A stretch of DNA of 64,000 nucleotides from Agromyces aurantiacus (GTDB lineage Bacteria > Actinomycetota > Actinomycetes > Actinomycetales > Microbacteriaceae). Position 1 is the stretch's first letter. Each line of letters starts with the position of its first letter. The notes under the pieces were generated by a model that had not been told where the DNA came from, searched no databases, and worked only from the letters and a program-made list of their open reading frames with translations. The stretch is from NCBI RefSeq assembly GCF_016907355.1, contig NZ_JAFBBW010000001.1:2480001-2544000 (forward strand), written 5' to 3'. Position numbers and translations under genes: made by a program. Shown here one piece after another: positions 15,288-25,502 of the stretch.

Positions 15288-15727
15288 CGGGCTCCTCCGG
15301 GCGGGGCGGGATCGGGGGCGTCGGTCGCGCCGGCCATGCCCTCGACCACCGGGAGCGGATCGCCGTCGAAGCACGTGCGCGTGCCCGTGTGGCAGGCGAC
15401 CCCGACCTGCTCGACCTTCACGAGCAGCGTGTCGGCGTCGCAGTCCAGCGCGGCGGCCTTCACGTACTGGGCGTGGCCGGAGGTGTCGCCCTTGCGCCAG
15501 TACTCCTGGCGCGAGCGCGACCAGAACGTCACGCGCCCCTCGGTGAGGGTGCGGCGCATGGCCTCGCGGTCCATCCAGCCGAGCATGAGCACCTCGCCGG
15601 TGTCCCACTGCTGGATGACGGCGGGCAGCAGCCCGTCGGAGTTGAACGCGGCGCGGTCGACCGCGGTCGCGTCGGGCGCCCACGTCTCGGTGTCGAACTC
15701 GAGCTCCTCGTCGCCGGTCCCGGTCAT
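15284..15727 (-). CDS. hisI: phosphoribosyl-AMP cyclohydrolase
   Basis: 147 residues. It opens the adenine ring of phosphoribosyl-AMP, the third step of histidine synthesis. The zinc and magnesium ligands are visible in [13 protein letters not shown] and CHTGTRTC, and the conserved [19 protein letters not shown] block is complete. It is the monofunctional HisI, separate from HisE, which lies three genes away. It overlaps hisF upstream and trpE downstream by four bases each, so histidine and tryptophan genes are directly coupled. Confidence 0.96.
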   Translation of the reverse strand: MTGTGDEELEFDTETWAPDATAVDRAAFNSDGLLPAVIQQWDTGEVLMLGWMDREAMRRTLTEGRVTFWSRSRQEYWRKGDTSGHAQYVKAAALDCDADTLLVKVEQVGVACHTGTRTCFDGDPLPVVEGMAGATDAPDPAPPGGAR

Positions 15728-16485
15728 CGGACGATCCTCCCGTCGGCCGCGAGTGCGTGCTTGACGTCGCCGATCGTCAGCTCGCCGTTGTGGAACACCG
15801 AGGCCGCGAGCACGGCGTCGGCGCCGGCGGCGATCGCGGGGGCGAAGTGCTCGACCGCGCCGGCGCCGCCCGAGGCGATCACCGGCACCGACGAGAGCTC
15901 GTGCATGAGGCGCACGAGCTCGAGGTCGAAGCCCTGCTTGGTGCCGTCGGCATCGATCGAGTTGACCAGCAGCTCGCCCGCGCCGAGCTCGATCGCCCGG
16001 CGCGCCCACGCGAGCGCGTCGAGGTCGATCTCGGTGCGGCCGCCGTGCGTGGTGACCACGAAGCCCGACTCGGTGCGGTCGGAGCGCTTGACGTCGAGCG
16101 AGAGCACGCACACCTGCGCGCCGAAGCGGTCGGCGATCTCGCCGATGAGCGCGGGGCGCGCGATGGCGGCGCTGTTCACGCCGATCTTGTCGGCCCCGTG
16201 GCCGAGCAGCCGCGCGACATCCTCGTTCGATCGCACCCCGCCGCCCACGGTGAGCGGGATGAAGACCTGCTCGGCGACCTGGCGCACCATGTCGTAGGTG
16301 GTCGCGCGGTCGTCGACCGTGGCGGTGACGTCGAGGAAGGTGAGTTCGTCGGCGCCCTGCTCGGCGTAGCGGGCCGCGAGCTCGACGGGGTCGCCGGCAT
16401 CGCGGAGGTTCAGGAAGTTGACGCCCTTGACGACGCGGCCGCCGGCGACGTCGAGGCACGGGATGACACGGACGGCGAGGCTCAT
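15724..16485 (-). CDS. hisF: imidazole glycerol phosphate synthase, cyclase subunit
   Basis: A 253-residue TIM barrel that uses ammonia from HisH to form imidazole glycerol phosphate and AICAR. The two catalytic aspartates are in [18 protein letters not shown] and [15 protein letters not shown]. Phosphate-binding loops GGGVRS and ASGGAG are present. Its glutaminase partner HisH and HisA are not in the window. ATG start ten bases after the hisG stop. Confidence 0.97.
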   Translation of the reverse strand: MSLAVRVIPCLDVAGGRVVKGVNFLNLRDAGDPVELAARYAEQGADELTFLDVTATVDDRATTYDMVRQVAEQVFIPLTVGGGVRSNEDVARLLGHGADKIGVNSAAIARPALIGEIADRFGAQVCVLSLDVKRSDRTESGFVVTTHGGRTEIDLDALAWARRAIELGAGELLVNSIDADGTKQGFDLELVRLMHELSSVPVIASGGAGAVEHFAPAIAAGADAVLAASVFHNGELTIGDVKHALAADGRIVR

Positions 16486-16495
16486 GCGCGGCTCC

Positions 16496-17335
16496 CTACA
16501 GTCGTGCCGCGTGGATCGCGCTGACCAGGATCGCGCGCGCGCCGAGGGCGTAGAGCTCGTCCATGACGTGGTTCATCTCGGTGCGCGGGATCATGACGCG
16601 CACCGCGACCCACTCGGGATCGTGCAGCGGGGAGACCGTCGGCGACTCGAAGCCGGGCGCGACCTCGGTCGCCGCCTCGAGCTGCGCCACGGGCACGTCG
16701 TAGTCGAGCAGCACGTACTGCCGGGCGACGAGTACACCCTGCAGGCGACGCACGAGCGTCTGCGTGCCGGGCCGCTCGACGCCGGAGCCGATCAGCACCG
16801 CCTCGGACTCGAGGATGACGGGCCCGAAGATCTCGAGGCCGGCCTTGCGCAGCGTCGACCCGGTCGAGACCACGTCGGCGACCGCGTCGGCCACGCCGAG
16901 CCGCACCGCGGACTCGACCGCGCCGTCGAGCTTGACGAGCTTGGAGGTCACGCCGTGCCGGGCGAGGAAGTCGCCGACGAGCCCGGGATAGCTCGTGGCC
17001 ACCCGCACGCCCTCGAGGTCGGCGAGCTCGGCGAACGCACCCGGCGCACCCGCGAAGCGGAACGTGGAGTCGCCGAACCCGAGCGGGGCGATCTCGGTGG
17101 CCTCGGACCCCGAGTCGAGCAGCAGGTCGCGGCCCGTGATGCCGACGTCGAGTGCGCCCGAGCCGACGTAGGTCGCGATGTCGCGCGGACGGAGGTAGAA
17201 GAACTCGACCCCGTTGCGGGGGTCGGCGACGATGAGCTCCTTCGGGTCGCGACGGCCGGTGTACCCGGCCTCGTAGAGCATCTGCGCGGCGGTCTCGGAG
17301 AGCGAGCCCTTGTTGGGCACGGCGATTCGGAGCAT
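16496..17335 (-). CDS. hisG: ATP phosphoribosyltransferase, long form
   Basis: 279 residues. It condenses ATP and PRPP in the first, feedback-regulated step of histidine synthesis. The start [14 protein letters not shown] is the canonical actinobacterial N-terminus; [16 protein letters not shown] and [10 protein letters not shown] form the active site. The ACT-like C-terminal domain (about residues 205-279) marks the long, histidine-inhibited form that needs no HisZ. In-frame starts upstream (ATG near 17372, GTG 17386) also exist; the last would overlap the hisE stop as GTGA. I keep ATG 17335 by family alignment. Confidence 0.94.
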   Translation of the reverse strand: MLRIAVPNKGSLSETAAQMLYEAGYTGRRDPKELIVADPRNGVEFFYLRPRDIATYVGSGALDVGITGRDLLLDSGSEATEIAPLGFGDSTFRFAGAPGAFAELADLEGVRVATSYPGLVGDFLARHGVTSKLVKLDGAVESAVRLGVADAVADVVSTGSTLRKAGLEIFGPVILESEAVLIGSGVERPGTQTLVRRLQGVLVARQYVLLDYDVPVAQLEAATEVAPGFESPTVSPLHDPEWVAVRVMIPRTEMNHVMDELYALGARAILVSAIHAARL

Positions 17336-17382
17336 TCCCTGGCTTTCGTGTCGACGGAACGGATCTGCGGTCATGTGCGTGA

Positions 17383-17646
17383 TCACAGATGTCGGTACAC
17401 GTCGGCCGGGGTGAGTCCCTTCGCGAGCATGAGCACCTGGAGGTGGTAGATCAGCTGCGAGATCTCCTCGGCCGTCTCGGCGTCGCTCTGGTACTCGGCG
17501 GCCATCCAGACCTCGGCGGCCTCCTCGACGATCTTCTTGCCGATGGCGTGCACGCCGGCGTCGAGCTGGCGGACGGTGCCACTGCCCTCGGGGCGGGTGC
17601 GGGCTTTGTCCTCGAGCTCGACGAAGAGGTCGTCGAAGGATTTCAC
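17383..17646 (-). CDS. hisE: phosphoribosyl-ATP pyrophosphatase
   Basis: 87 residues, the usual size of monofunctional HisE. It removes pyrophosphate from phosphoribosyl-ATP in the second step of histidine synthesis. The all-helical MazG-like fold shows in [17 protein letters not shown], with the EExxE metal site, and in the C-terminal [12 protein letters not shown] segment. The start is GTG. A TAGGCT -10 box sits six bases before it and shares bases with the rpe stop codon, which suggests a separate leaderless transcript for the his-trp part. Confidence 0.95.
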   Translation of the reverse strand: MKSFDDLFVELEDKARTRPEGSGTVRQLDAGVHAIGKKIVEEAAEVWMAAEYQSDAETAEEISQLIYHLQVLMLAKGLTPADVYRHL

Positions 17647-17652
17647 CCGTCC

Positions 17653-17658
17653 AGCCTA
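17653..17658 (-). promoter_or_regulatory. -10 box of hisE overlapping the rpe stop codon
   Basis: TAGGCT on the minus strand begins with the TAG stop of rpe and is followed by six bases and the GTG of hisE. Transcription would start at the hisE start codon. No -35 of good quality is visible. It would let the his-trp cluster be expressed apart from upstream genes. Confidence 0.45.
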
Positions 17659-18324
17659 CCGATGCGCGTGCGGGTGCGACGCCACGGCGTCGCGCAGGAG
17701 CGTGATCTGCTCCTCGGGCACGCCCCGGAACACCGCCGAACCCGCGACGAACGTGTTCGCGCCCGCTTCGGCCGCGATCCCGATGGTCTCGGCCGCGATG
17801 CCGCCGTCGACCTGCAGCCAGACGTCGAGGCCGGCGTCGGCGACCGCGTCGGCGACGCGCCGGAGCTTCGGCATGGTCTCGGGCATGAACGACTGCCCGC
17901 CGAAGCCGGGCTCGACCGTCATCACGAGCACCTGGTCGAACTCGTGCAGCACCTCGAGGAAGGGGTCGACGGGCGTGCCGGGCTTCAGGGCGATGCCCGC
18001 GCGCGCGCCGATCTCGCGCAGCCGGCGGGCGAGCGCGATCGGGTCGCGCGCGGCCTCGGCGTGGAAGGTGACCGACGCGGCGCCGACCTCGGCGTAGCCG
18101 GGGGCCCAGCGGTCGGGGTCCTCGATCATGAGGTGCACGTCGAGCGGGATGGGGGTCACCTGCACCAGCCGCTCGACCATGGGCAGCCCGAACGTGAGGT
18201 TGGGCACGAAGTGGTTGTCCATGATGTCGACGTGCACGAGGTCGGCGCTCGAGATCCGGCCGAGCTCGCGTTCGAGGTTGGCGAAATCGGCGGCGAGGAT
18301 GCTCGGGTTGATGCGCGTCGACAT
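17656..18324 (-). CDS. rpe: ribulose-phosphate 3-epimerase
   Basis: A 222-residue TIM-barrel enzyme that interconverts ribulose 5-phosphate and xylulose 5-phosphate in the pentose phosphate pathway. The opening [14 protein letters not shown], the metal-site [16 protein letters not shown] with His and Asp, [20 protein letters not shown] and QVDGGI are all in order. ATG start with a TAGGCT -10 box seven bases upstream, again suggesting a leaderless mRNA. It follows rsmB by 40 bases. Confidence 0.97.
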   Translation of the reverse strand: MSTRINPSILAADFANLERELGRISSADLVHVDIMDNHFVPNLTFGLPMVERLVQVTPIPLDVHLMIEDPDRWAPGYAEVGAASVTFHAEAARDPIALARRLREIGARAGIALKPGTPVDPFLEVLHEFDQVLVMTVEPGFGGQSFMPETMPKLRRVADAVADAGLDVWLQVDGGIAAETIGIAAEAGANTFVAGSAVFRGVPEEQITLLRDAVASHPHAHR

Positions 18325-18331
18325 GGCACCG

Positions 18332-18337
18332 AGCCTA
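18332..18337 (-). promoter_or_regulatory. -10 box of rpe, probably leaderless
   Basis: TAGGCT on the minus strand, then seven bases, then the ATG of rpe. No Shine-Dalgarno sequence lies between. It has the same geometry as the boxes before pdtaR and hisE. Confidence 0.45.
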
Positions 18338-18364
18338 CCGGCGCGGCAGGGCCGGATGCGGAGA

Positions 18365-19795
18365 TCAGCGCTTGCGCACGAGCGCGATGAACATCGCGTC
18401 GGTGCCGTGCCGGTGCGGCCACAGCTGCACCGTGCGGCCGTCGCCGGCGAGGTCGAGCGGAGGTCGCGACAGCGCCTGCACGATTCCTGCCGTGTCGAGC
18501 TGCTCGGCCGCGGCACCCCAGCGCTCCAACGCGCGACCGAGCGTGCCGTGGGTCTCGGCGGTGTGCGGCGAGCACGTGACGTAGGCGAGCACGCCGCCGG
18601 GCGCGAGCGCGCGGAACGCGGCATCCGCCAGGTCGCCCTGCAACGCCGTGAGCTCGGCGACGTCGGCCGGCGTCTTGCGCCAGCGCGCCTCGGGCCGGCG
18701 CCGCAGCGCGCCGAGCCCGGTGCAGGGCGCGTCGAGCAGGATCCGGTCGAAGCCGCCGGGTGCGCCGAGCGCGGCCGGGTCGAGTTCGCGTCCGTCGCCC
18801 TCGTGCACGGGCACCTCGAGGGGCACGGGCGCAACGGCTCGGCGCACGAGCTCGGCGCGCGCGGGCACGACCTCGTTGGCGACGAGGCTCGCACCGCCCG
18901 CGAGCGCCTCGGCGGCCAGGAGCGCGGTCTTGCCGCCGGGGCCGGCGCACACGTCGAGCCAGCGTTCCCCGTCGCGCACGGGCGCGACCCGGCTGAGCGC
19001 GAGTGCCGCGAGCTGCGAGCCCTCGTCCTGCACGCGCACGCGACCGTGGTGCTCGGCGACGAGCGCGAGCGGACGGTCGGCGGTCAGGCCGACCGGCGAG
19101 TACCGATCGGGCTCCCCCAGCGCCTCGGGGTCCCCGGCGAGGCCGGGCAGCGCCGCGAGGTTCACGCGCGGCGACGCGTTGTCGGCCTCGAGCAGCGCGA
19201 CGAGCTCGTCGCCGCGGCCCTCGCGCTCGAGGCCGGCACGGAGCGCGCGGACGACCCAACGCGGGTGGGAGTGCACGGCGGCGAGCGCCTGGTCGGGCGA
19301 GCCGGCCTCCTCGGCGACGAGCTCCCGCCACCCGTCGGACTCGCGGCGCGACACGGTCCGCAGCACGGCGTTGACGAAGCCGGCGGCGGCCGGGGCGACG
19401 CGGCGCGCGAGGGCGACCGACTCGTTCACCGCGGCGTGCGTGGCCACGCGCGTCGAGAGCAGCTGGTGGGCGCCGAGGCGGAGCACGTCGAGCACCGGCG
19501 CGTCGACGGCATCGACGGGTCGTCCAGCGGCGATCGCGATCACGGCGTCGTAGAAGCCCTGGCGCCGGAGCGTCCCGTAGGTCAGCTCGGTCGCAAGGGC
19601 CGCGTCGGCCTCGGAGAGCCGCGCGCGCTCGATCCGCGCCGGGAGCAGGAGGTTGGCGTACGCGTCGGAGTCGCGCACCGCGGCGATCACGTCGTACGCC
19701 ACGAGGCGTGCCGGCGACACGGCGTCGCCGCGGCGTCCGCCGCGATCACCGGGTCGGCGTCGGTCGCCGCCCGCCCGCCGCCCCGCTTCGCTCAC
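18365..19795 (-). CDS. rsmB: 16S rRNA m5C967 methyltransferase, RsmB/Fmu family
   Basis: About 476 residues. An N-terminal NusB-like RNA-binding domain (about 20-160) is joined to a Rossmann methyltransferase domain that methylates a cytosine in 16S rRNA with S-adenosylmethionine. The SAM motif LDVCAGPGGKT, DAPCTGLGALRRRPE with the release cysteine, and VTCSPHTAET with the catalytic cysteine (TCSPH form) are present. The GTG start overlaps the fmt stop as GTGA. The first ~20 residues are Arg/Gly-rich and disordered. Confidence 0.9.
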   Translation of the reverse strand: MSEAGRRAGGDRRRPGDRGGRRGDAVSPARLVAYDVIAAVRDSDAYANLLLPARIERARLSEADAALATELTYGTLRRQGFYDAVIAIAAGRPVDAVDAPVLDVLRLGAHQLLSTRVATHAAVNESVALARRVAPAAAGFVNAVLRTVSRRESDGWRELVAEEAGSPDQALAAVHSHPRWVVRALRAGLEREGRGDELVALLEADNASPRVNLAALPGLAGDPEALGEPDRYSPVGLTADRPLALVAEHHGRVRVQDEGSQLAALALSRVAPVRDGERWLDVCAGPGGKTALLAAEALAGGASLVANEVVPARAELVRRAVAPVPLEVPVHEGDGRELDPAALGAPGGFDRILLDAPCTGLGALRRRPEARWRKTPADVAELTALQGDLADAAFRALAPGGVLAYVTCSPHTAETHGTLGRALERWGAAAEQLDTAGIVQALSRPPLDLAGDGRTVQLWPHRHGTDAMFIALVRKR

Positions 19796-20727
19796 CGCGC
19801 CACCGCCCGCTCGACGCCGAGGCCCCGCCACCAGTCCGACGCGGCCATCGCGGTGCGGCCCGCCGGCTGCACGCGCCGCAGCTCGAGCGCGCCGTCGCCG
19901 GTGCCGACGAGCAGTCGGCGGGCGACGAGACGCAGCTCGCCGGGTGCCAGCACCGGCGTGTCGCCGTGCGTCGCCACCGGCACGGCGTCGAGGACCTTCA
20001 GTCGCACGCCCTCGACCTCGGTGTGCGCGCCGGGCTCCGGCGTCACGCCGCGGTAGCGCGCGTCGACCTCCGCGGTCGGCCGGGCCCAGTCCAGTCGGGC
20101 GTCGTCGATGGCCAGCTTCGGCGCGAACGTCGCCTCGCCCTGCTGCGGCACCGCCACGGCGCGGCCGGCGGCGATCGCGTCGACGACCTCGGCCACCAGG
20201 TCGGCACCCGACGCGGCGAGCGACTCGAGCGCGAGTCCCGCCGTCTCCCCCGGGGCGACCGGACGCGTGCGCACGGCGTAGACGTCGCCCGCGTCGAGCT
20301 CGGGCACCAGCCGGAAGACGCTCGCGCCGAGCTCGGCGTCGCCCGCGATGAGCGCGTGCTGCACCGGCGCCGCGCCGCGCCAGGCCGGGAGCGCGGAGAA
20401 GTGCAGGTTGATCCAGCCGTGCGCCGGCGTGGACAGCAGCGGTTCGCGGACGAGCCCGCCGTACGCCACGATCACGCCGAGGTCGGGCCCGAGCGCGGCG
20501 ATCCGCTCGGTCGCCTCGGCGTCGAGCCGCCGCGCGTCGATCACCGGGATGCCGAGCCGCTCGGCCGCCTGCGCGACCGGCGACGGCGTGAGCACGCGCT
20601 TGCGGCCGAGCGGGGCGGGAGGCCTCGTGACCACCCCGACGACCTCGTGCGGCGACTCGGCGAGCCGGTCGAGGGTCGGCACGGCGGCGGCGGGCGTTCC
20701 CGCGAACACGATCCGGAGGTGACGCAT
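19792..20727 (-). CDS. fmt: methionyl-tRNA formyltransferase
   Basis: 311 residues. It formylates Met-tRNAfMet with 10-formyltetrahydrofolate for initiation. The N-terminal Rossmann domain starts RIVFAGTPAAAVPTL; the catalytic region is NLHFSALPAWRGAAPVQHALI, followed by the GASVFRLVPELDAGDV segment. The C-terminal OB-type domain (about 205-311) binds tRNA. ATG 20727 is chosen because the residues before it are not conserved. It lies 61 bases after priA, the widest gap within the pyrR-to-trpA run. Confidence 0.96.
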   Translation of the reverse strand: MRHLRIVFAGTPAAAVPTLDRLAESPHEVVGVVTRPPAPLGRKRVLTPSPVAQAAERLGIPVIDARRLDAEATERIAALGPDLGVIVAYGGLVREPLLSTPAHGWINLHFSALPAWRGAAPVQHALIAGDAELGASVFRLVPELDAGDVYAVRTRPVAPGETAGLALESLAASGADLVAEVVDAIAAGRAVAVPQQGEATFAPKLAIDDARLDWARPTAEVDARYRGVTPEPGAHTEVEGVRLKVLDAVPVATHGDTPVLAPGELRLVARRLLVGTGDGALELRRVQPAGRTAMAASDWWRGLGVERAVAR

Positions 20728-20788
20728 CCGTCCATCATCCCAGTCGGGCGGACGGCGCGCGCCGCAGGCCCGCGGTGACCGGGCGGGG

Positions 20789-22744
20789 TCAGGGCAGGTC
20801 GGGGTCGTCCATGCGCACCCGCAGGGTCGGCGGACGGCCCGGACGCCGGCCGGCGACGGGGCGCCTGCGCTCGGTCGCCGCACGGATCGCCTCGGCCTTC
20901 AGGCCCGCCGCGACCTCGGCGCCCTGCGCGTACCCGAACCGCACGATCGCCCGCTCGAGGCCCTCCTCGGCGGGCGCGGGGCCGAGCACGTCGACGCCGT
21001 CGATGCCGTGAAGGCGCTCGAGTCCCTCGGCGAGGCGCTCCGGACTCGAGACCACCGACGCCATCCGGACAGCCGGGGGGAACCGCAGCGCCCGGCGGGT
21101 CTCGAGCTCCTCGGCCGCCCACGCGGGCTGGGTCCAGGTCGCGAGCGCCGTGCCGATCGCACCGCCCACGCCCACGAGGAACACCGGGGCGCCCGGCGCC
21201 GCGAGGGCGGCCGCGTCGGACCACCAGCGCAGGCAGTCCTCGGCGACGCGCAACGACTCGCGCAGCAGCATCCGCTCGCCGTCGAGCAGCAGGACCGCAC
21301 GGTAGCCGCCGTCGGCGATCGGCTCGGCGCCGCGCGTGGCCACGACGAGCTGCGGCTCGGCCGTGACGCGCAGGAGCGGGCGCTCCCCGTCGGAGACCAC
21401 CACGCGCGAGCGCGGGAACGCCCGGCCGAGCTCCTCGGCCGTGCGACTCGCGCCGACGACGGCCGCGCGCAGCCGCGTGCCCTCGCACACGCGGCAGCGC
21501 CATCCGCTCGCCGACGTGCCGCACAACGTGCACTGCGCGGGGCCGCCCGCCCGCGGGACCGCCAGGGCCCCGCCGCACGCCGTGCAGCGCGCGGGCTCGC
21601 GGCAGCGGTCGCACACCAGCAGGGGCGCGTGCCCCGGACGGGCGACCTGGACGAGCACGGGTCCGTGCGCGATCGCCTCCTGCGCCTCGCGCCATGCGGC
21701 GGACGGGATGCGCGCACCGCCGCTCTCGGGCGCCGCCTGCTGCTCGGTGAGCACCACGCGCGGCCGGGCGCCGCGCCGGAGGGGCACGTCGTGCACCCAG
21801 CCCACCTCCACGAGGCGCTGCACGTCGACGCTGCGCGTGTGACCGAGCAGCACCAGCGCGGCGCCCGACTGCTCCTGCCGGATCAGCGCGGCATCGCGCG
21901 CGTGCACGCCCGGCGCGAGCGGCTCGGACTGCAGCGGGTCGCCGTCGTCGAACAGCGCGATCAGGCCGAGCCGGGCCGCCGGGGCGTACACCGTCGACCG
22001 GTTGCCGATCACCACGCGCGCGGCCTCGCCGGTCGCGTCGAGGAACGCCCGGTACCGATCGGGACCGGACTGCCGGGCGTCGGTGCGCAGCACGCGCCGG
22101 CGATCGACGAGCGCGGCGAGCGCCGCCTCGAGCTGCTCCTGGTCGCGGTAGTCGGGCACCGCGAGCAGCGAGGACCGGTCGTGGGCGAGCACGTGCGCCG
22201 CGGACTCGGCGAGCGTCACCGCCCAGGCGCCGACCCACGTGCCCGAGGGCAGCCGGACGGGGCGTGCATCGGCGGCCAGCGCCATCCGCTCGCCCGCCGC
22301 GAGGCCGCGCTCGACGCGGCCCGGCTCGTACCCGTCGATCGCCGGTGCCGACCCGGGCAGCGGCCCGGGATCGACCGGATCGGCGCGCCACGCCTTCTCG
22401 GCGCGCACGTAGCGGGCGGGGATGGCGATGCGCAGGATGTCGCTCGCGTTGCCGGCCGCCCGGTCGGCGGCCGCGCGGGCGAGCCGCCACACGTCGGGCA
22501 TCAGCAGCGGCACGTCGGTCACGACGTCGTCGACCTCGCTCAGCTCGCCCCGGTACTCGGAGCGCTCGGCGAGTTCGACGACCCACGCGTGCGCGATCCG
22601 CCCGCCGGAGCGCAGCGGCACGCGGACCCGCACCCCTGGCGCGACCGCGCTCGCGAGCCGCTCGGGCACGCGGTAGTCGAGCAGCGTGTCGAGCTGCGGC
22701 AGCGGCGAGTCGACGAGCACCCTCGCCACCGGCCCGCCGGCCAC
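20789..22744 (-). CDS. priA: PriA-like primosomal protein N', helicase motifs lost
   Basis: About 651 residues. The N-terminal 3'-DNA-binding domain is clear (VDSPLPQLDTLLDYRVP, then PLRSGGRIAHAWVVEL), and so is the zinc ribbon CDRCREPARCTAC with CTLC and CRVC. The ATPase core lacks a Walker A (no GxTGSGKT) and has no DEEH box; the corresponding stretches are degenerate. This loss is a known trait of actinobacterial PriA, so it probably acts as a structural replication-restart factor, not a helicase. GTG start one base after the metK stop. The C-terminal tail is proline/arginine-rich. Confidence 0.88.
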   Translation of the reverse strand: MAGGPVARVLVDSPLPQLDTLLDYRVPERLASAVAPGVRVRVPLRSGGRIAHAWVVELAERSEYRGELSEVDDVVTDVPLLMPDVWRLARAAADRAAGNASDILRIAIPARYVRAEKAWRADPVDPGPLPGSAPAIDGYEPGRVERGLAAGERMALAADARPVRLPSGTWVGAWAVTLAESAAHVLAHDRSSLLAVPDYRDQEQLEAALAALVDRRRVLRTDARQSGPDRYRAFLDATGEAARVVIGNRSTVYAPAARLGLIALFDDGDPLQSEPLAPGVHARDAALIRQEQSGAALVLLGHTRSVDVQRLVEVGWVHDVPLRRGARPRVVLTEQQAAPESGGARIPSAAWREAQEAIAHGPVLVQVARPGHAPLLVCDRCREPARCTACGGALAVPRAGGPAQCTLCGTSASGWRCRVCEGTRLRAAVVGASRTAEELGRAFPRSRVVVSDGERPLLRVTAEPQLVVATRGAEPIADGGYRAVLLLDGERMLLRESLRVAEDCLRWWSDAAALAAPGAPVFLVGVGGAIGTALATWTQPAWAAEELETRRALRFPPAVRMASVVSSPERLAEGLERLHGIDGVDVLGPAPAEEGLERAIVRFGYAQGAEVAAGLKAEAIRAATERRRPVAGRRPGRPPTLRVRMDDPDLP

Positions 22745-22745
22745 G

Positions 22746-23939
22746 TCAGAGCCCGGCGGCGGCGCGGAGGTCGTCGACGCGGTCGAGCCGCTCCCACGTG
22801 AACGCGGGCAGCTCGCGGCCGAAGTGGCCGTAGGTGGCCGTGTCGGCGTAGATCGGCCGCAGCAGGTCGAGGTCGCGGATGATCGCGGCGGGACGCAGGT
22901 CGAACACCTCGCGGATCGCCCCGATGATGCGCTCCTCGGGCACGTGCCCGGTGCCGAACGTCTCGACGTAGAGGCCCACGGGCGCCGCCGCGCCGATCGC
23001 GTACGCGACCTGCAGCTCGAGCCGGTCGGCGAGGCCCGCGGCGACGGCGTTCTTGGCGACCCAGCGCATCGCGTACGCGGCCGACCGGTCGACCTTCGAC
23101 GGGTCCTTGCCGCTGAACGCGCCGCCGCCGTGCCGGCTCGCGCCGCCGTAGGTGTCGATGATGATCTTGCGGCCCGTGAGCCCGGCATCGCCCTGCGGGC
23201 CGCCGATCTCGAAGCGGCCGGTCGGGTTGATCAGCACCTTCAGGTCGGGGCGCGACAGCTCGACGCGGTCGAGCACCGGCCGGATCACCAGCTCTTCGAC
23301 CTCGGCGCGCAGCTGCTCGGTCGACACGCTCGGCGCGTGCTGGGTCGAGAGCACGACCGTCTCGATGGTGCGCGCGGTCTGCCCCTCGTACCCGACGGTG
23401 ACCTGCGTCTTGCCGTCGGGGCGCAGGTAGTCGAGCTCGCCGTCCTTGCGGACGCGAGCGAGCCGCTCGGCGAGCCGGTGGGCGAGCCAGATCGGCACGG
23501 GCATGAGCTCGGGCGTCTCGCGCACGGCGTAGCCGAACATGATGCCCTGGTCGCCCGCGCCCTGGCGGTCGAGCTCGTCGATGCTCGCGCCCTCGCGCGA
23601 CTCGTAGGCGTGGTCGACGCCCTGCGCGATGTCGGGCGACTGGCCGCCGATCGACACCGACACGCCGCATGACCGGCCGTCGAACCAGACGTCGGACGAG
23701 TCGTAGCCGATCGAGGTGATCCGGTCGCGCACGATCGCGGGGATCTCGACGTACCCCGACGTCGAGACCTCGCCGGCCACGTGCACGAGCCCCGTGGTCA
23801 CGAGGGTCTCGACGGCGACCCGGGCATGCGGGTCGACCGCGAGCAGCGCGTCGAGGATCGCGTCGGAGACCTGGTCGCAGATCTTGTCGGGGTGGCCCTC
23901 GGTGACGGATTCGGAGGTGAACTGGCGCAGTGCGCTCAT
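22746..23939 (-). CDS. metK: S-adenosylmethionine synthetase
   Basis: A 397-residue tetrameric enzyme that makes S-adenosylmethionine from methionine and ATP. Signatures [26 protein letters not shown] and [19 protein letters not shown] are complete, with the catalytic His in EGHPDK and the P-loop GGGAFSGKD. The ATG overlaps the coaBC stop (ATGA). The product is the methyl donor for RsmB in the same gene run. Confidence 0.98.
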   Translation of the reverse strand: MSALRQFTSESVTEGHPDKICDQVSDAILDALLAVDPHARVAVETLVTTGLVHVAGEVSTSGYVEIPAIVRDRITSIGYDSSDVWFDGRSCGVSVSIGGQSPDIAQGVDHAYESREGASIDELDRQGAGDQGIMFGYAVRETPELMPVPIWLAHRLAERLARVRKDGELDYLRPDGKTQVTVGYEGQTARTIETVVLSTQHAPSVSTEQLRAEVEELVIRPVLDRVELSRPDLKVLINPTGRFEIGGPQGDAGLTGRKIIIDTYGGASRHGGGAFSGKDPSKVDRSAAYAMRWVAKNAVAAGLADRLELQVAYAIGAAAPVGLYVETFGTGHVPEERIIGAIREVFDLRPAAIIRDLDLLRPIYADTATYGHFGRELPAFTWERLDRVDDLRAAAGL

Positions 23940-25231
23940 GCGGGGTGGGATTCCTTCGTCGTGGATGCGGCGCGGGCGTCGTCTCCCCGGGCGAGCCGGG
24001 CGGCGACGACGTCGAGGATGCCGTGCGCCACCGACATCTTGCTCCCGGAGGCCTCGGCGAGGACCTCGTCGGACGGGCCGATGATCGAGACCGCGTTCTC
24101 GTCGGCGGCGAACCCCTTCGACCAGCCGACGTGGTTGACCACGAGGAGGTCGGCGCCCTTCGCGCGCCGCTTGCCGCGGCCGAGCTCGAGCAGGCGTTCG
24201 GAGTCGGGCTCGGTCTCGGCCGCGAACCCCACCAGCAGGGTGCCGTCGTGCGGCGCGGCGCCGAGCTCGGCGAGGATGTCGGGGTTGCGCACCAGTTCGA
24301 GCGTCATCCGCTCTTCGCCGTCGACCTTCTTGATCTTCGCCTCGCTGACGCTCGCGGGCCGGAAGTCGGCGACTGCGGCGGCCATCACGACCACGTCGGC
24401 GGCGGCGGCCGCCTCGACCATGGCCTCGCGCAGCTCGAGCGCCGTCGACACCGCGCGCACGCGGCATCCGCCGGGCTCGCCGACCTCGAGGTTCGCGGCC
24501 ACGAGCGTGACGTCGGCGCCGCGCGCCGCCGCCGCTTCGGCGATCGCGACGCCCTGCTTGCCGCTCGAGCGGTTGCCGAGGAAACGCACGGGATCGAGCG
24601 GCTCGCGCGTGCCGCCCGCCGAGACGACGATGCGGCGACCGGCGAGGTCGCGTCCGTGCGGGCGCGGCTCGGACGCCGAACCGGACGAGGGCGACGCGTG
24701 CCGGTCGGCGACCTCGAGTGCGGCCGCGACGATCACATCGGGCTCCTCCAGCCGGCCGGGGCCGCTGTCGCTGCCCGTCAGCTGGCCGACTGCGGGTCCG
24801 ACGATCGTCACGCCGCGCGCGCGGAGCGTCGCCACGTTGGCGCGCGTCGCCGGATGGTTCCACATCTCGGTGTGCATCGCCGGGGCGATGACGACGGGCG
24901 CCTCGCTCGCGAGCACCGTGTTGCCGAGCAGGTCGTCGGCCAGGCCCGCGGCGAGCTTCGCGATGCTGTTCGCGGTCGCCGGGGCGATCACGATGAGATC
25001 GGCCGCCTGCCCGATGGCCACGTGGCGCACCTCGGCGACGCCCTCGTAGAGATCGGTGTGCACCGGGTTGCGCGAGATCGCCTCGAGCGTCGGCCGCCCG
25101 ACGAACCGCAGCGCCGACTCGGTCGGCACGACGTGCACGTCGTGGCCGGCGAGCACGAGCGAGCGCACGACCGACACGGCCTTGTACGCCGCGATGCCGC
25201 CGGTGATGCCGACGACGATGTTCAGCGCCAT
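23936..25231 (-). CDS. coaBC: bifunctional phosphopantothenoylcysteine decarboxylase/synthetase
   Basis: 431 residues. It adds cysteine to 4'-phosphopantothenate and decarboxylates the product, two steps of CoA synthesis. The N-terminal FMN-dependent CoaC half has [13 protein letters not shown], the [11 protein letters not shown] (PASANT-type) motif and a histidine in [11 protein letters not shown]. The CoaB half, from about residue 215, has [20 protein letters not shown] and [12 protein letters not shown] start 13 bases after rpoZ. Confidence 0.97.
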   Translation of the reverse strand: MALNIVVGITGGIAAYKAVSVVRSLVLAGHDVHVVPTESALRFVGRPTLEAISRNPVHTDLYEGVAEVRHVAIGQAADLIVIAPATANSIAKLAAGLADDLLGNTVLASEAPVVIAPAMHTEMWNHPATRANVATLRARGVTIVGPAVGQLTGSDSGPGRLEEPDVIVAAALEVADRHASPSSGSASEPRPHGRDLAGRRIVVSAGGTREPLDPVRFLGNRSSGKQGVAIAEAAAARGADVTLVAANLEVGEPGGCRVRAVSTALELREAMVEAAAAADVVVMAAAVADFRPASVSEAKIKKVDGEERMTLELVRNPDILAELGAAPHDGTLLVGFAAETEPDSERLLELGRGKRRAKGADLLVVNHVGWSKGFAADENAVSIIGPSDEVLAEASGSKMSVAHGILDVVAARLARGDDARAASTTKESHPA

Positions 25232-25244
25232 GCGCGCCTGCCGG

Positions 25245-25502
25245 CTACTCGCCGATCGGGCGGAGGCGCAGCTTGTCCTCGTTGATCTCGTGGAGGGCGA
25301 CCGTGAGCGGCTTGTCGTCGATCGACGAGTCGACGAGCGGGCCGACGTTGTCGAACAGGCTGCCCTCGTGGAGGTCGGCGTAGTAGTCGTTGATCTGGCG
25401 GGCCCGCTTGGAGGCGAAGATGACCAGCTGGTACTTCGAGTCGACCTTCGACAGCAGGTCGTCGATCGGCGGGTCGATGATGCCGGACAGCTTCTCAGCC
25501 AT
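25245..25502 (-). CDS. rpoZ: RNA polymerase omega subunit
   Basis: 85 residues. The omega subunit binds the beta' subunit and helps assemble RNA polymerase. The conserved core [20 protein letters not shown] with the basic KRARQIN segment is present, and the C-terminus [15 protein letters not shown] matches actinobacterial forms. ATG 25502 is taken as the start; it overlaps the end of the mIHF-gmk gene by eight bases. The gmk-rpoZ-coaBC order is conserved across actinobacteria. Confidence 0.96.
   Translation of the reverse strand: MAEKLSGIIDPPIDDLLSKVDSKYQLVIFASKRARQINDYYADLHEGSLFDNVGPLVDSSIDDKPLTVALHEINEDKLRLRPIGE

Noticed and set aside
15288..15400. A trp leader peptide or attenuator before trpE
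   Set aside because: trpE overlaps hisI by four bases, so there is no leader; the bases upstream are hisI coding sequence.
20789..22744. priA as a pseudogene because helicase motifs are missing
   Set aside because: The frame is intact, the zinc ribbon is conserved, and motif loss is normal for actinobacterial PriA.
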